The notes beneath the pieces were generated by a model that did no database searches, had not been told where the DNA came from, and saw only the letters and a program-made list of their open reading frames with translations. This document shows positions 12,941 to 24,422 of a stretch of 64,000 nucleotides of DNA, one piece after another. Origin of the DNA: Rachycentron canadum (taxonomy: Eukaryota > Chordata > Actinopteri > Carangiformes > Rachycentridae); NCBI GenBank assembly GCA_038496675.1, contig CM076650.1, positions 7,710,645 to 7,774,644 of the forward strand. Direction: 5' to 3'. The translations under genes were made by a program, and so were the position numbers. The number at the start of each line of letters is the position of its first letter. Position 1 is the stretch's first letter.

Positions 12941-13105
12941 CCCGCCCCCCCCCCCCCCGTTTGCCGGTAAGATGGTACGACCGGCAGCTTAAAGTGCGGG
13001 GACGCTCGGTAACGGCTGCTAAAAGCGAGAGACGAGGACCCACATCAAACTTGGCGGACCACAACAAAACACTGCAAGAAAAAAGAAAAAAAAATTAAAA
13101 AAAAA
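12941..13105 (+). promoter_or_regulatory. uchl1: uchl1 promoter and 5'UTR region with a 14-C run
   Basis: GC content rises sharply before the uchl1 start codon. A C14 homopolymer (12945-12958) lies about 150 bp upstream of the ATG, followed by CG-containing sequence and a short A-rich 5'UTR. No TATA box is obvious; the transcription start cannot be fixed from sequence. Confidence 0.5.
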
Positions 13106-16100
13106 ATGGAGTGGACCGCGATGGAGATCAACCCCGAGGTAGGGGCGTAACCACATTTCTTAACTTTTTTTTTTTTTTTCCTAAATTTCACAGGTACCAA
13201 ACTCACCTGCCGTGTCTGTTTGTGTCGTTTCAGATGCTAAACAAGGTGGGTAACAAACGCCAGACGCCGAGTAATGGCGACAGGTCGGTTAACGTTTGTT
13301 TCAGCTGCCGGGTAAGTTTCACGGTAGCTAGCTAGTTATGAGGACGGTTCAACCGTTAGGAAGACGACCGTTTCAACGCAACCAGGCCACCACGTAGCAG
13401 CCATGATATCAATACAACCATGGTGGGATTTTCAGCTGTCAATGTAAAAAAATAAATAAATAAAAGGAAAATAATTTTTTTTCTTTTCCTTTTTTTTTTT
13501 TAAATGGGGCGCAACAACAAACAGAAGCGTTTATCTAATTTTAATGAGCGGCAGCATCTCCCCAGCGCTGCCCCCTGTGTCTGGGCTAAAGGGTGTGGTC
13601 TTACTGGACCAACACAACGCAGCATCTTTTCACACACTCATCTTTTAACAGATGTCGTCACCGTAACCTCAGCTGTTTGACATCCACCGAAAGCGTCGTG
13701 TTTTGTTTATTTCCTCGCCGTGTGTTTCAGATGATGAGCAAGCTAGGCGTGGGTGACAGTTGGCGCTTCGTGGATGTGCTCGGGTTGGAGGGTGAGCAAC
13801 TCTCCGCCGTCCCAAAACCATGCTGTGCCCTGATGCTACTCTTCCCACTGACACAACAGGTGATGATGATGATGATGATAATAATGATAATGATGTGTTT
13901 GAGGTGGTGGTGGTGGTGACCGAGGGTGGGGTGAGACAGTGATACAGGCTGTCTGGGGTGGGGTGAGACTGAGATGGAGGGAGGGCATGGAGAGGGAGAC
14001 AGAGCTGCAAGACTGGGATGATGAGGAAGTGATTCAGCATATGCTCACCTTTTGGTCTCACTGTGAAATCTAATTATCCTGTCAAACCTAAACATTAAAC
14101 TTCTAACAGTTCATTTCATTATCTGTTGCTCTCGTTATTTTTTTTTTATTTTTGGAATGAATCAAATTTGTCTACAAAATATTAGCAAATGTTGAAGAAT
14201 GCCCATCAGTTTCCCACAGGTCAAGATGACTTCTTGAAATGCTTTGTTTTGTCTTGCTTTATTTATAAGTAAAGTTGCAACAGGAAAATAACCTATAACC
14301 ATTGTGACTGCTGATTAATTTAATTTTTTTTTAAGTTAAACATTCTCTTGTGTAAACTTCTTAAATTTGAAAAAAATAACTTTTTGTTGTCTTAAACATG
14401 TATTAAATGAAATATCTTATTGTGACATATGAAACAAGAACTTGATGGCATCACCTGCAACTCTGGGGAAAATGTGATGGTCATTTTTACTGTTTTCTGA
14501 TGTTATATCAACCAAACAGTTAATGAAGAAAATAATCAACAAATTAATAGATTGTGGAAAAATCTTAATTTCACCCATATTTACCTTGATTAGAGAAAAG
14601 GGATAATCATTCTGGGCGTCATGGTAATGCAGTGGTTAGCATTTCAAACCCCAGGCCAAGGGTCTTTCTGTGTGGAGTTTGCATGTTCTTCCTGTGCCTG
14701 CGTGAGTTCACTCCGGGTACTGCGGCATCCTCCTACAGTCCAAAGACATGCACGTTTAGGTTATTTGGTGACTGTGAATTGATTGTTCGTCTCTGTATGT
14801 TCAGTATCTCTCTATATGTTGGCCCTACAATAGACTGGTGACCTGCCCAGGGTGTATTATGCCCTCACCCAATGCCAGCTTGAACTGGCTCCAGTCCCCC
14901 AGCAACCATTACTGATAAGCGGTATAGATGATGGATGAATATGAGTGAATATGAGTATGAGATGAGTATAATCCTTATACTGGAAAAACTGTAGAGAATG
15001 TTTTAATGCCAGTTCCACACTGTTGATTCGTGTTTCATTAAGTGGCAGAATTGGCTGCACATTGTGTTCTCATAGGTAGATGACAATGATCACACTCTGT
15101 GTGCATGTGGATGTGTTTTTTGTGTGTGTGTATGGCAGCATGAGTCTTTCAGACAGCAGCAGGCAGACAAGGTGGAAGAAAACTCTGAGGTTTATTTCCT
15201 GAAACAGACAGTGGTCAATTCCTGTGGCACCATTGCCCTGCTGCATGCTGTGGGCAACAACAAAACTAAACTGACTTTTGGTGAGTGGAATTGAAATGCA
15301 CATTGGTACAATAGTGAGAACAGTAGCTAATAGTTGTTTATAAAACAAGCCCAGCCTGAGTCTGCTTTAGTGACAGATGTGGGAGGCAATTCTTCTATTA
15401 TTTGCTTAAGAAAATATGATGCATGTTCTCAAATACTCACTGAATTTATATTAATCGAGTTATAAAAATGTTTGCCACCCATTGTCTAACTTTGAAATAC
15501 TCAATGAGAATGTAAGAAGTTATTTGGTGTGGCAGATTGTAATTTGAGACAACTTAATATAAATGAGTGGTATATTTGTTATTGATTTGGATAATGCTGT
15601 GCTTGGTGTTTTCAGATACTGACTCTGCTTTGAAGAAGTTTCTAGATGAGACTGCAAACATGTCTGCCAATGACCGTGCCAAACATCTGGAGAATAACCA
15701 GGTAATGTTGCTTTATGTACTATTTCATGTATAGAATGAAGTTTCACTATTGCATACTGTATACCACAAATCTCAACAGAGGATAAAATCTCTTATCATA
15801 TTACAAGGCTACTTGCCAGTAAGCTTCACAATCAAAGCCTTTCCCTTTTTCTTTTGCTGTCTATGGTTTCTGTTTTTGAAATAAGAAAATAATGTATGCA
15901 TAAAATATCAACTCAGTATATCACTGTTATACCTCTGAGACCATGACAATGTTGAATTTTTGCATAACCTGCATGTTATGTTAAAGCCACTTGGGGGCAC
16001 TAGAGCACTGTTAAATGTAGAAAAGACTATTTAACTTGGATATACAGTAACAACGCATTTGTGTTTTCCTTCAATAGTCTGATAAAATCAGCAATGTATT

Positions 16101-17830
16101 CATTGCTTAAAACTAAATAAGATTATCTGTTTTAGACGTATTCAACTAATGTGTTCTGAATTTTCCTTTCCAGGCGATCTGTGAGGCTCACAATGAGGTT
16201 GCAGTGCAGGGCCAATGCAGGGTAAGATACTTATCCATTCACTACAGTGAATGACCCATGTTAGACCCATGTTAGACATTCTGCCTGCCACTGATTAATA
16301 GATTCTAGATAAGATTCAGTTATATTTCCATACATGTTGATTGATAAACCTGAGAATTACAAGGAGTTACGTTAAATAATTACCCAATAAAAGTTGGATT
16401 TCAGTTTCATCTCTCCGTCTGTCCGTATGCCTATGTATGAGCTGGCGTCTGAGTACAAGAGAGATGAGAGACTTTGCATTTAAACCAGGTGTAGTGTTGA
16501 TGGCAAATATTTGCTTTGCAGTGCTCGTCTTTTCTGAAGCTTTTTTTGTATCACAAAATTGACTTGGATCATTACTTTCACAGCCAGAAGCCGACAAGGT
16601 CAACTTTCACTTTATTACCTTTGTCAATGTAAATGGCCAACTTTATGAATTTGGTAAGCATCTCTACACGTTATGTATATTCTTATGAGTTTTCTGTTGG
16701 ATGGAGTCATTAGATTCCCGACCGTGTTTGTGTTTTTTAGATGGAAGAATGAGTGGACCAGTGAACCACGGAGCCACCAAAGATGAATCCTTCATAACGG
16801 TATGTAAAAGTATACCTCAAAAGACCTTTATAGGCATTGTGTCTGAGTCATGGTCTCTGATGAGTCATGGTATCAAACTGGAATAGGGACTGGCTGTTCC
16901 TGTGTGTCTTGAGTTAATCAATAATCTTCGCTAATGTGCTATCTGAAATATCTCCAGTATGAATAATAAAAAAGGTAAGTTTGAAATGGTAAAATATGAA
17001 TATAACTGGAATTAAAGCAATGTTGTTTCCAGTCAGTCACGTTTCACCGAATCTCACTTCAGTTCTGTTTGTTAAATATTGGATAGTTAACAAAGCAGAA
17101 AGATCTATAGGAAAAACACATTGAATATGACTAATTCAACTGAGAAAAAAAAACCAAACATACATTCTCTTTGTCACAATTTACATATGTGCTGCACAAA
17201 TCTGTGGGAGCCATGTCTGTAATCTACAGCCTTTTGGATTGTCACATCAAGCTACCACAAGAGGTCTCCACATGCATGAGTGATGAAAATGCAGAATTAA
17301 ACAGGATGTTTAAAGCAATAACCACCTAAATCCATAGGTAAAAGTAATATACCAATCAGTCTGATGTTGATATCCTATTGACATGTCAGAAATGTGGTGA
17401 TCTTTTGGGAACTGCAGCTCTTTGAACATTCAAAGGCCTTTGTTTTACTGTCTGTAAACAGCTTTAAAAACCCAGAGAACCCTCAGCTATATGATGATGA
17501 CTTCATTTCATCACATCAAACCTTGTGTTACAGAAGTAGTATCTAATGATAATATCCAGCCCTGTGAAGTGTAGGAAAATTACTTACTACTTTACTGGCA
17601 TTTACATCAGATGTTAGAAGTTTAATGTTTCCATGTGAAAAGCTTTAATTTCCAATTGAAATGTGCAATGTTTTTAATTGAAATATTGTGACTATACAGA
17701 CATATCTCACTTCCCTTCTGTTTTTTTTCTTCCCAATAACGTCCAGGATGCAGCCAAAGTGTGCCGTGGATTTGTGGAAAGAGAGCAAGGTGAAGTTCGT
17801 TTCTCTGCAGTGGCTTTTTGTCACAGTTAG
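13106..17830 (+). CDS. uchl1: Ubiquitin carboxyl-terminal hydrolase L1, complete in 9 exons
   Basis: Cysteine protease of the UCH (C12) family that cleaves small adducts from the ubiquitin C-terminus and binds mono-ubiquitin; abundant in neurons. Exons: 13106-13138, 13234-13245, 13731-13859, 15139-15280, 15616-15701, 16174-16221, 16584-16653, 16741-16799, 17747-17830. Sum 663 nt, 220 aa (human 223). MEINPE then MLNK near the N-terminus and WRFVDVLGLE identify L1 rather than L3. The catalytic set is present: oxyanion Gln81, Cys87 in NSCGT, His159 in NFHF, Asp174 in the LYEFDGR context (codon split between exons 7 and 8). Exon 2 is a 12-nt microexon bounded by consensus sites. The C-terminus ends Cys-His-Ser, one residue too short for a CaaX-like box. 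Confidence 0.97.
13234..13245 (+). other. uchl1: 12-nt uchl1 microexon encoding MLNK
   Basis: A consensus acceptor (TTTGTGTCGTTTCAG) precedes ATGCTAAACAAG, and GTGGGT follows. The four residues complete the conserved MEINPEMLNK segment before the exon starting at 13731. Skipping it would keep the frame. Confidence 0.85.
13860..13917. repeat. ATG/AAT trinucleotide and GGT repeats at a uchl1 splice donor
   Basis: Directly after exon 3 (ending 13859) the intron starts GTGATGATGATGATGATG, followed by ATAATAATG and then (GGT)n near 13902-13917. The donor is thus the edge of a simple repeat. Confidence 0.9.
14611..14940 (+). mobile_element. Diverged tRNA-derived SINE with L2-like tail in uchl1 intron 3
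   Basis: The head reads as a decayed tRNA-like A-box region (GGTAATGCAGTGGTTAGCA). The body has the hallmark tail shared by many fish SINEs: GTGTGGAGTTTGCATGTTCT, then TCCGGGTACTGCGGCATCCT, CAGTCCAAAGACATGCACGT and, near the end, GATAAGCGGTATAGATGATGG. The B-box part is truncated or mutated. It lies 200 bp before exon 4. Family name not assigned. Confidence 0.85.
15987..16000 (+). promoter_or_regulatory. CTCF-core-like motif in uchl1 intron 5
   Basis: CCACTTGGGGGCAC fits the CTCF core with one mismatch. Motif-only evidence. Confidence 0.25.
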
Positions 17831-18725
17831 ATATTTGGTCAGAAACCAAATTGTAAACCAAAATGTCTCGGAGCAGTCACATCACACACACAATCAGCAG
17901 GCACCCAGAAGGACCTGTAAACACATACATCTGCAGACACTATGCACTATAAAGCACATGTTGTTTCCACATATTGCACTCTCATCTCATGAACAAAGCA
18001 TTCTTTAGCATAAGCACATGTACACACAAACACAAAAACATTTTGTTCTGCTATCACCAACTGACACAAGCTTGCCCAAATCTTTCCTTGTGATATCATT
18101 TTGCAGTGAAACTTGTATAACATGAGGTCAGATCTCACCACTGCTTTGTGGGCATGTGTGTATTTATCTTTTTGCAACTTTTTTTGTACGTAACCACTGG
18201 TGTATCTGTCAAATTTAAAAGACTGACGCTTAAATACCTTTTGTGCCAATAAGAGTGAAAAGGGAGGAAACTTGTTGAGGGAAACTTTTTGCCTGTTCCG
18301 TTCAAACGCCTTCGGTTGCTCTGTGGTTGAGCTTGTAAGGATCTGACATTCCTCAGAAGAGCCCAAATGTATCCGTAGGAATAATTTAACCATTGTTCGG
18401 AGCATGCACGCAACCTTTTGAGTCCTGTTCTTGGGTGTTGTATTGACATTTTTTGGAAAAACTGTCAAAACAATCTACAAAAGCTCAAATGGTGAAATGC
18501 AATAGTCAAACACAGAAAATACAAAATTTCCAATCAAGATAGGGACTGTATGAAGTGCAACTGTATGGTGGGTTGTTGTGCAGTGCAGGATGATTAGTAC
18601 TGTATGTCTAGGCTGTGCTCAAATTGTTTACCTTTCTGCACTTTCCAAATACTGTGTTGCTGTAGTTCTGCTGGTGATGCAGCTGTGGGAATTCAATAAA
18701 GCAACCATTAAACTTGTATGTGTCT
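17831..18725 (+). other. uchl1: uchl1 3'UTR with poly(A) signal
   Basis: The region after the TAG at 17828-17830 carries AATAAA at 18695-18700, so the transcript probably ends about 15-25 bases later. The opposite-strand open frame across 17947-18468 has no family resemblance. Confidence 0.75.
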
Positions 18726-20700
18726 CCTGCAGTGTTTGCATTAGAAAAAATGGCAATCCTGCTTGTGCACCTGTCTTCTAATCCAAATCAGGTAACCTGC
18801 GTTATGTTGAATTCAAAGTATGCAATGTCAGATGTCCCAAGCTCAATATCATTGTTTTGATTTATTGTTTAAAATGCATCCAACTTAGAAGTAAATTAGA
18901 AATACAATTTTCTAAATGTGTCATCCTTGTTATTTTACCTGTTTGGCAAAAATGACGTCTTCTACAGGTAGAAGAGGTATATAAAGTGTGAAATTGAGCA
19001 GTTTTTATATCTATAGCAGTCACTATTATTTAACAGTCAATTGAATATCTTCAAGTTCTGGACTGTTGGTCAGAAACTTAAAATGTAAAAATGAAGCCAC
19101 TGATCTCAAAAAAATGTAAATGGTATTTACTAACTATTTTTATGGACTATGTAATTCATAGATAATGAAAGTAATAGTTGTAGCCCTTTCTGGCTCTTGT
19201 CATAACATCCAGCTGTGTATATTCTTCTCTTGACTCCACCCAGTCACCAGTCTACATTGTAGCTGACACTCATTCAGGCTCTCTGTCACATGAGGTGATG
19301 AATTGGTTAATATCCAAAGGCTCTCACGGCCCAGGGCTCATCCTGACCAATCTTGGATGCATTTCAACTGTGAAGAGCTGTAACAGGAGGAGGATAGAAG
19401 AGCTGACGACAAGTTGTGAGGTGATTCAACTCATCACTGTGGATACAGACACAAGACCTTTCTCTGTGTTGCAACAGGGCAGGCACGCAGTGACATGCAG
19501 TTTATTGGGCTGATTGACAGGCCTAAAGACCAAGGGTCTGACAAAGTGCTTTGTAAAACTTTAGCCAACATTACTCTGAATGATTATTATGTCAGTCAGT
19601 CAGCCTGCACGGATCATTGAGAGGTATAGATACATAGGCTCATTCAAACAGGGAGACGGGACAATGTTGACATAGTAGAAAAAAAAGGTGTGGACTAATA
19701 TTGACCCCTGCTTGTATCATTTACTAGGATTCTACCTCTGCATTCAGGTGATTAGATAATGTAACTAGAATAAAAGTGTGACCTGCCATTTCAAAAGGTC
19801 ACATTTGCATCCAATAGAAAAGGGCAGGAGTTATCAACACTTAACCCCACTGTGCACTCCACTGTTACCTACTGCGCTGATTTCTCATTGCTGACGATTG
19901 CCACAGATTTTGTATTGATTTTTGTTTGGAATCAATGACTTTAAAGGAAATTTTATAGAAACTGTCTATTTCTAAATGGGCCGTTCTTCATATTTTAAGC
20001 AACGTGAAGACATGGTTGTTCTGTACTGTATTTTTGAAAACACTGAGGTCATTGGTGGAGTTTTAGCAACCTTTGAATTGGACTACTTTAAGACCAGCAA
20101 ACATGTAAATCAATAATTACTAATTCTCCACCAGGATTTTTCTCCCTGCATAAGGTCACGGGAGCAAGAACCGTGGACTCCTGTTTTAAATGCTTTTTCA
20201 AATGATTTAGGCCTTGATGTTAGTACATAAATTGTTTTATATGTCTGGTCAAAACTCAGTCGTGGCTGGATTAACCTTGGGCCCCACTGTACATGGCAGT
20301 GTCTTTATGCCCAGAGGCATAGAGAAACTGACCTGTTCTCAAGGGCTGAAATCATTAGTTCATTAATCCGAAAAAAAAAAAAAAAAATTGACAGGAAATT
20401 ACTTGTCATAGTTTTTGACAAGTGGTTAATCCTTTGAGTCATTTTCATACCAAAACACTCACTTTTCCCAGCCACTCAAATGTGATAGTAAACGCAGCAT
20501 CACTGAACAAAACAAGCTGAAAATGCTGAAAAACTTAATTCATCGTTCATGGTCTCAAACAGGGCAGCAACCCCGGTCTTAAAACTCTGTTTTTATGGAT
20601 CAGGTAAACATGAAGAACATCCCCACAAGCAGTCGCTTCAGATGTCGCATGAAAACTGTGAAATAACGGGACATCTTTCGCAACCCCCTCATCTCTCTCG
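18726..20700. other. Spacer between uchl1 and limch1
   Basis: About 2 kb with no supported gene or recognisable mobile element. An A-rich run lies at about 20371-20387. Confidence 0.75.
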
Positions 20701-20739
20701 CTCTCTATCTCTCTCCTATCTGTGTCTATCTCTCTCGAC

Positions 20740-21720
20740 CTCCCCCGCATAGATTCCTGTCTGCGCGTTCACGCGTCCTGAAATGCGCGGCAGCGGGGCA
20801 GCGGTGGCTGAGGACAGCAGCGGCGTCAGCCTCACGCAGTTTGGCGGCGCACAGGAATCGTTATTTTTAGCGCCTGGTTCGTGTTGCAGCGTCTTTTTCT
20901 CCTCCTCAGTGCCACAGTTTGAGCAGGACTCCCGGGGAGCACCGGAGGTCTGACTGCGCGTGAAGCTGCGGGACAGTTGACGGTAGGAAGCGAGGAGGAG
21001 GATAACGGACTGACAGAGTAGGGGAGGGGGAAGCACCTCCACACGTTTGAAGGGAGCTTTATCACACAACACAGTATATCTCAGTATCATCACCGTCCGA
21101 CTCCGGTCCTTGGTGAACGGCCTGCCCGGAGATGGCCAGCCCCGCAGCGGGTCCAGATGTCCCTAACGCTCCGACGCGGGACGAGTCGCAGCCGTTGGAG
21201 CCTAGCCATCCCGAACCAGCCTGTCAGGAGGCTCAGAAATGGATAGAGGTAAGTAAAGTGAAGTGACCGACCACAGAGGCTCCGCGGGCCTCGCTGCTGC
21301 AGCACAGCGGGGACGTAAATGGGCCATTATGTGACCGCGGATATAAATACATAGGCCAACGGCACCAGCACCGGTGCATCATCACCTGTCGGGGCGGGCT
21401 GAGACCGGCGCAGTGTTGGGTTACCGCTCATGGGACAACGGCCCTGGTGCGTGAGTGAGTGCGAGAGCAACCGTGTGAGTGATCAAAGTTTTCACTCGTG
21501 CCTAACTCTTGATGACATTGAACACCCAGGCCAACACTGTGGACGGAGGTTGACACGGTTCGGGCGAGAAAAACGAACGGGCCGAGCACAGGCCCCCGCG
21601 GAGTGTCCGTTTATTTTCCGTTAGTTTAATATCGAGCTTATATTCGAGTTAGCAGCAGGAGGAACGCCCACTTTTCGGGCGCGCGAGGGAAGGGGGGGGG
21701 GGGGGGGGTGATACCGGTTG
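20740..21720 (+). promoter_or_regulatory. limch1: CpG-rich promoter and first exon region of limch1
   Basis: CpG dinucleotides are dense from about 20750 to 21670, unlike the AT-rich flanks, and the island surrounds the limch1 start codon at 21132. The first coding exon ends with donor GTAAGT at 21249. A G17 run (21692-21708) lies in early intron 1. The transcription start is not visible. Confidence 0.7.
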
Positions 21721-24381
21721 CCATGGTTATGAAACCGGGCCAGTATTCACGCACGAGATGTTATGGTGTTACAGTATCCGACGGGATGAGATTATCATCC
21801 GTGGTCTGCTGCATCGCCTCCACCATCATCTGGCTAAAACGCCTCACTCTCTAAGCCCGAGTGGTGAATCATGATTTGCCCATGGAGCTGCGTTATGACC
21901 TATTTTCATGGATGGCTCTGTGGATGCTTTTTTGCCAGTCTACCTGCCAGCTAGAATCTCAGATTGGGGAAATAAAGGTTTGAAAGTAGATCAAAAGTGA
22001 ATTTTTGATGTTGGAAGTCTTTGGTTTTAGCTTCTCGCCTTGGTTATGTTTGACAGGGCTCCCAAAATCTGTGTGGATACAGTCAACCAGTTCAGTCCAG
22101 ACTCAAGCTGGACTATTATTTTCCCTTGGTATAGCTTGGTTGCTGAGCTTTTCAGTATTTGGATATACCATTATAAAGTATAAGTTAAACAATATTCATC
22201 AGTGTTGCCCAAAATAATAAACCTGTAGTCTATATAAAGCTGATAACTTAAAATCACACAGTTTACTTAAGCCAGGTGTTGTCTCATAACAATAGCACAC
22301 AGAAAGAGTAGCTGGTAGATGATTGTAGTGTTCATCTAAATAAAAAAAAATGCTGAACAGTTATTGACACCACTAAACATTAAATGTTGTGTCACTTAAC
22401 TAAACTGCAACAGCCAGTCTACAGGCAGCCAAAATCAGGAATAATATCCAGAGGCTAACAAGCTAACAAGCCTGTTTGATTGTGGTAAATGAATAAAGTT
22501 GGCCCCGAACCTCCAAAGCACTGACATTCTTTAATTTACAGCTGCAGCTTGGCTTGTTTCATGGCCAAAACTCATTAAAAGTGATTATTATGTCCTAACT
22601 TGGTCCCTTACCAACATTCAAATTTTGTTTTACAGAGGGGTTTGTAACCTGGGGACTGGGACCCCCACAAGCACATCTGAGAGGTTTTATAATAATTAAT
22701 GGGATAAGAAAATAAAATGAATGAGTGAAAATATCATGTGTATTTGGATCTTTTTGCACCATCTAAAAGTTCACTAAATTAACTTTGTGGTTGGACACGT
22801 CCACACCAGTAGACATTAAGTAGGAGGCAGCGATTGGTGAGGGCTGACAGGTAGAGAATGTTTCACTTTAAGAGGTCACAATTAAATTTTAGGTGATAAA
22901 GTTACACTTTTAAGAGCAGGGAGATTGCTCACAGTCACTTCTTCAAAGATGTGGTAAATGGTAAAACTGTCAAAAACAATATGGCAAACTGATTTTAGTC
23001 TAACTTTAGTCCAAATACATTTTAGCTTTCATCTATCAGTCTATCAAAGTTAAATCACTACAACATCACAAGCAACACCACATAAATATTACAAATAACA
23101 ATCATCTTTTTTTTTTTCAAAAAATGTATAAAAAAATAATGGCAATAACTAAGAATTTCATCTTTTAATCTTTAATCTGTCTCTATAAAATATACAAAAA
23201 TTGTGAAAAACAGCTCAAGGTGATAAATGTCTTGTTTTGTCCAACCAACAGTCCAAAATCTAATTTAGTTTACCATTTTGTCTGACAAAGGAAAGCATAA
23301 ATAAAGAAATAGGAAGCAGGGAATATTTAACATTTTTGCTGTAACAACAAAAACAATTATTTGATGAACAAAAGTTTTCTGTTGATCGATTAGTTGTTGA
23401 ATTGTGATTGTTTTATCTCCAGCAATAAGATTTTTTTTCAACATATAATATTTCATTAATGGACAAATAAGTTTACTCTTAATTTTTCATTAAAAATACC
23501 AAATGCTATTCTTTCAACCTTATTTTTAAGAAACAATATATATTTAGATCCTGACTTTTACTCTTGATTTCTAAGATAATCTATAGTGCAGTGGAACTCA
23601 ACATAGCCTTATTTAACTGAGAGTTTTGATGCTTGATGCTATGGACACATTTCGTTCAGCACTTAAAAAGGACCACTTGCAGCTATGTTACATCAGTAGA
23701 GAGCTCATTGGTCTATATTAATGCTGACCTCTAAGTCTTAATCTCTCTTCCTGTGTCTTTGCTCGGTGTGGTTTGTCGTCTTTCTGCCTCCTAATTCTCC
23801 AGATATTTTCAGACTGGTCAGGCTGACTCTATTTCTAGCGGTGTATTTATACGCTCTCGCAGGTGGGGATGATTCAGGGTTAAACATGCCACCCTATGCC
23901 CTGTGTGTGTGTGTGTGAGTGTGTGTGTCTAAGTGTGTAAAGAGTATGCAAAGCGTATGCACACACACCCATGTTGATCAGCTATGCATGATACTGCTCA
24001 CACACTGCTGAGACACGCCCCGGTTGGGTGACACTGGTCACTATGGGAACATAACATGGTCAGGCTCTCAGGTGTCACTGTTTCCAGGGGGGCAGTAGAG
24101 CAGTAGGCTATATATCACCACATGACCCGAGCAGGAAATTAGACTGGCACAGACAAGACTTTCTGTCTGTTTATAGTTGAGACAAGGCTGGATTAGACTG
24201 TCTCTGATAGGCACTGCTGAAGGTGCCTTAACATGAAGCAGGTTAAAATTGTACAGGCTCAGTGGAACACAAAGTTAACTTTAGTTGCAGCATTTAACCT
24301 CTGCTGTCACTGACAGCATAGCAAGAGTCAGGGTTGGACAGACAGGGAATAAATGAAGGAATGCGTGTGACTGAGCGTGAG

Positions 24382-24422
<41 letters not shown>

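Noticed and set aside
13669..14061. 130-residue minus-strand open frame over uchl1 exon 3
   Set aside because: Antisense shadow of a real exon plus the ATG/GGT repeat; composition reflects the repeat.
17947..18468. 173-residue minus-strand open frame, one of the longest in the window
   Set aside because: Antisense to the uchl1 3'UTR, no recognisable motif, no splice or promoter support; chance frame is more likely.
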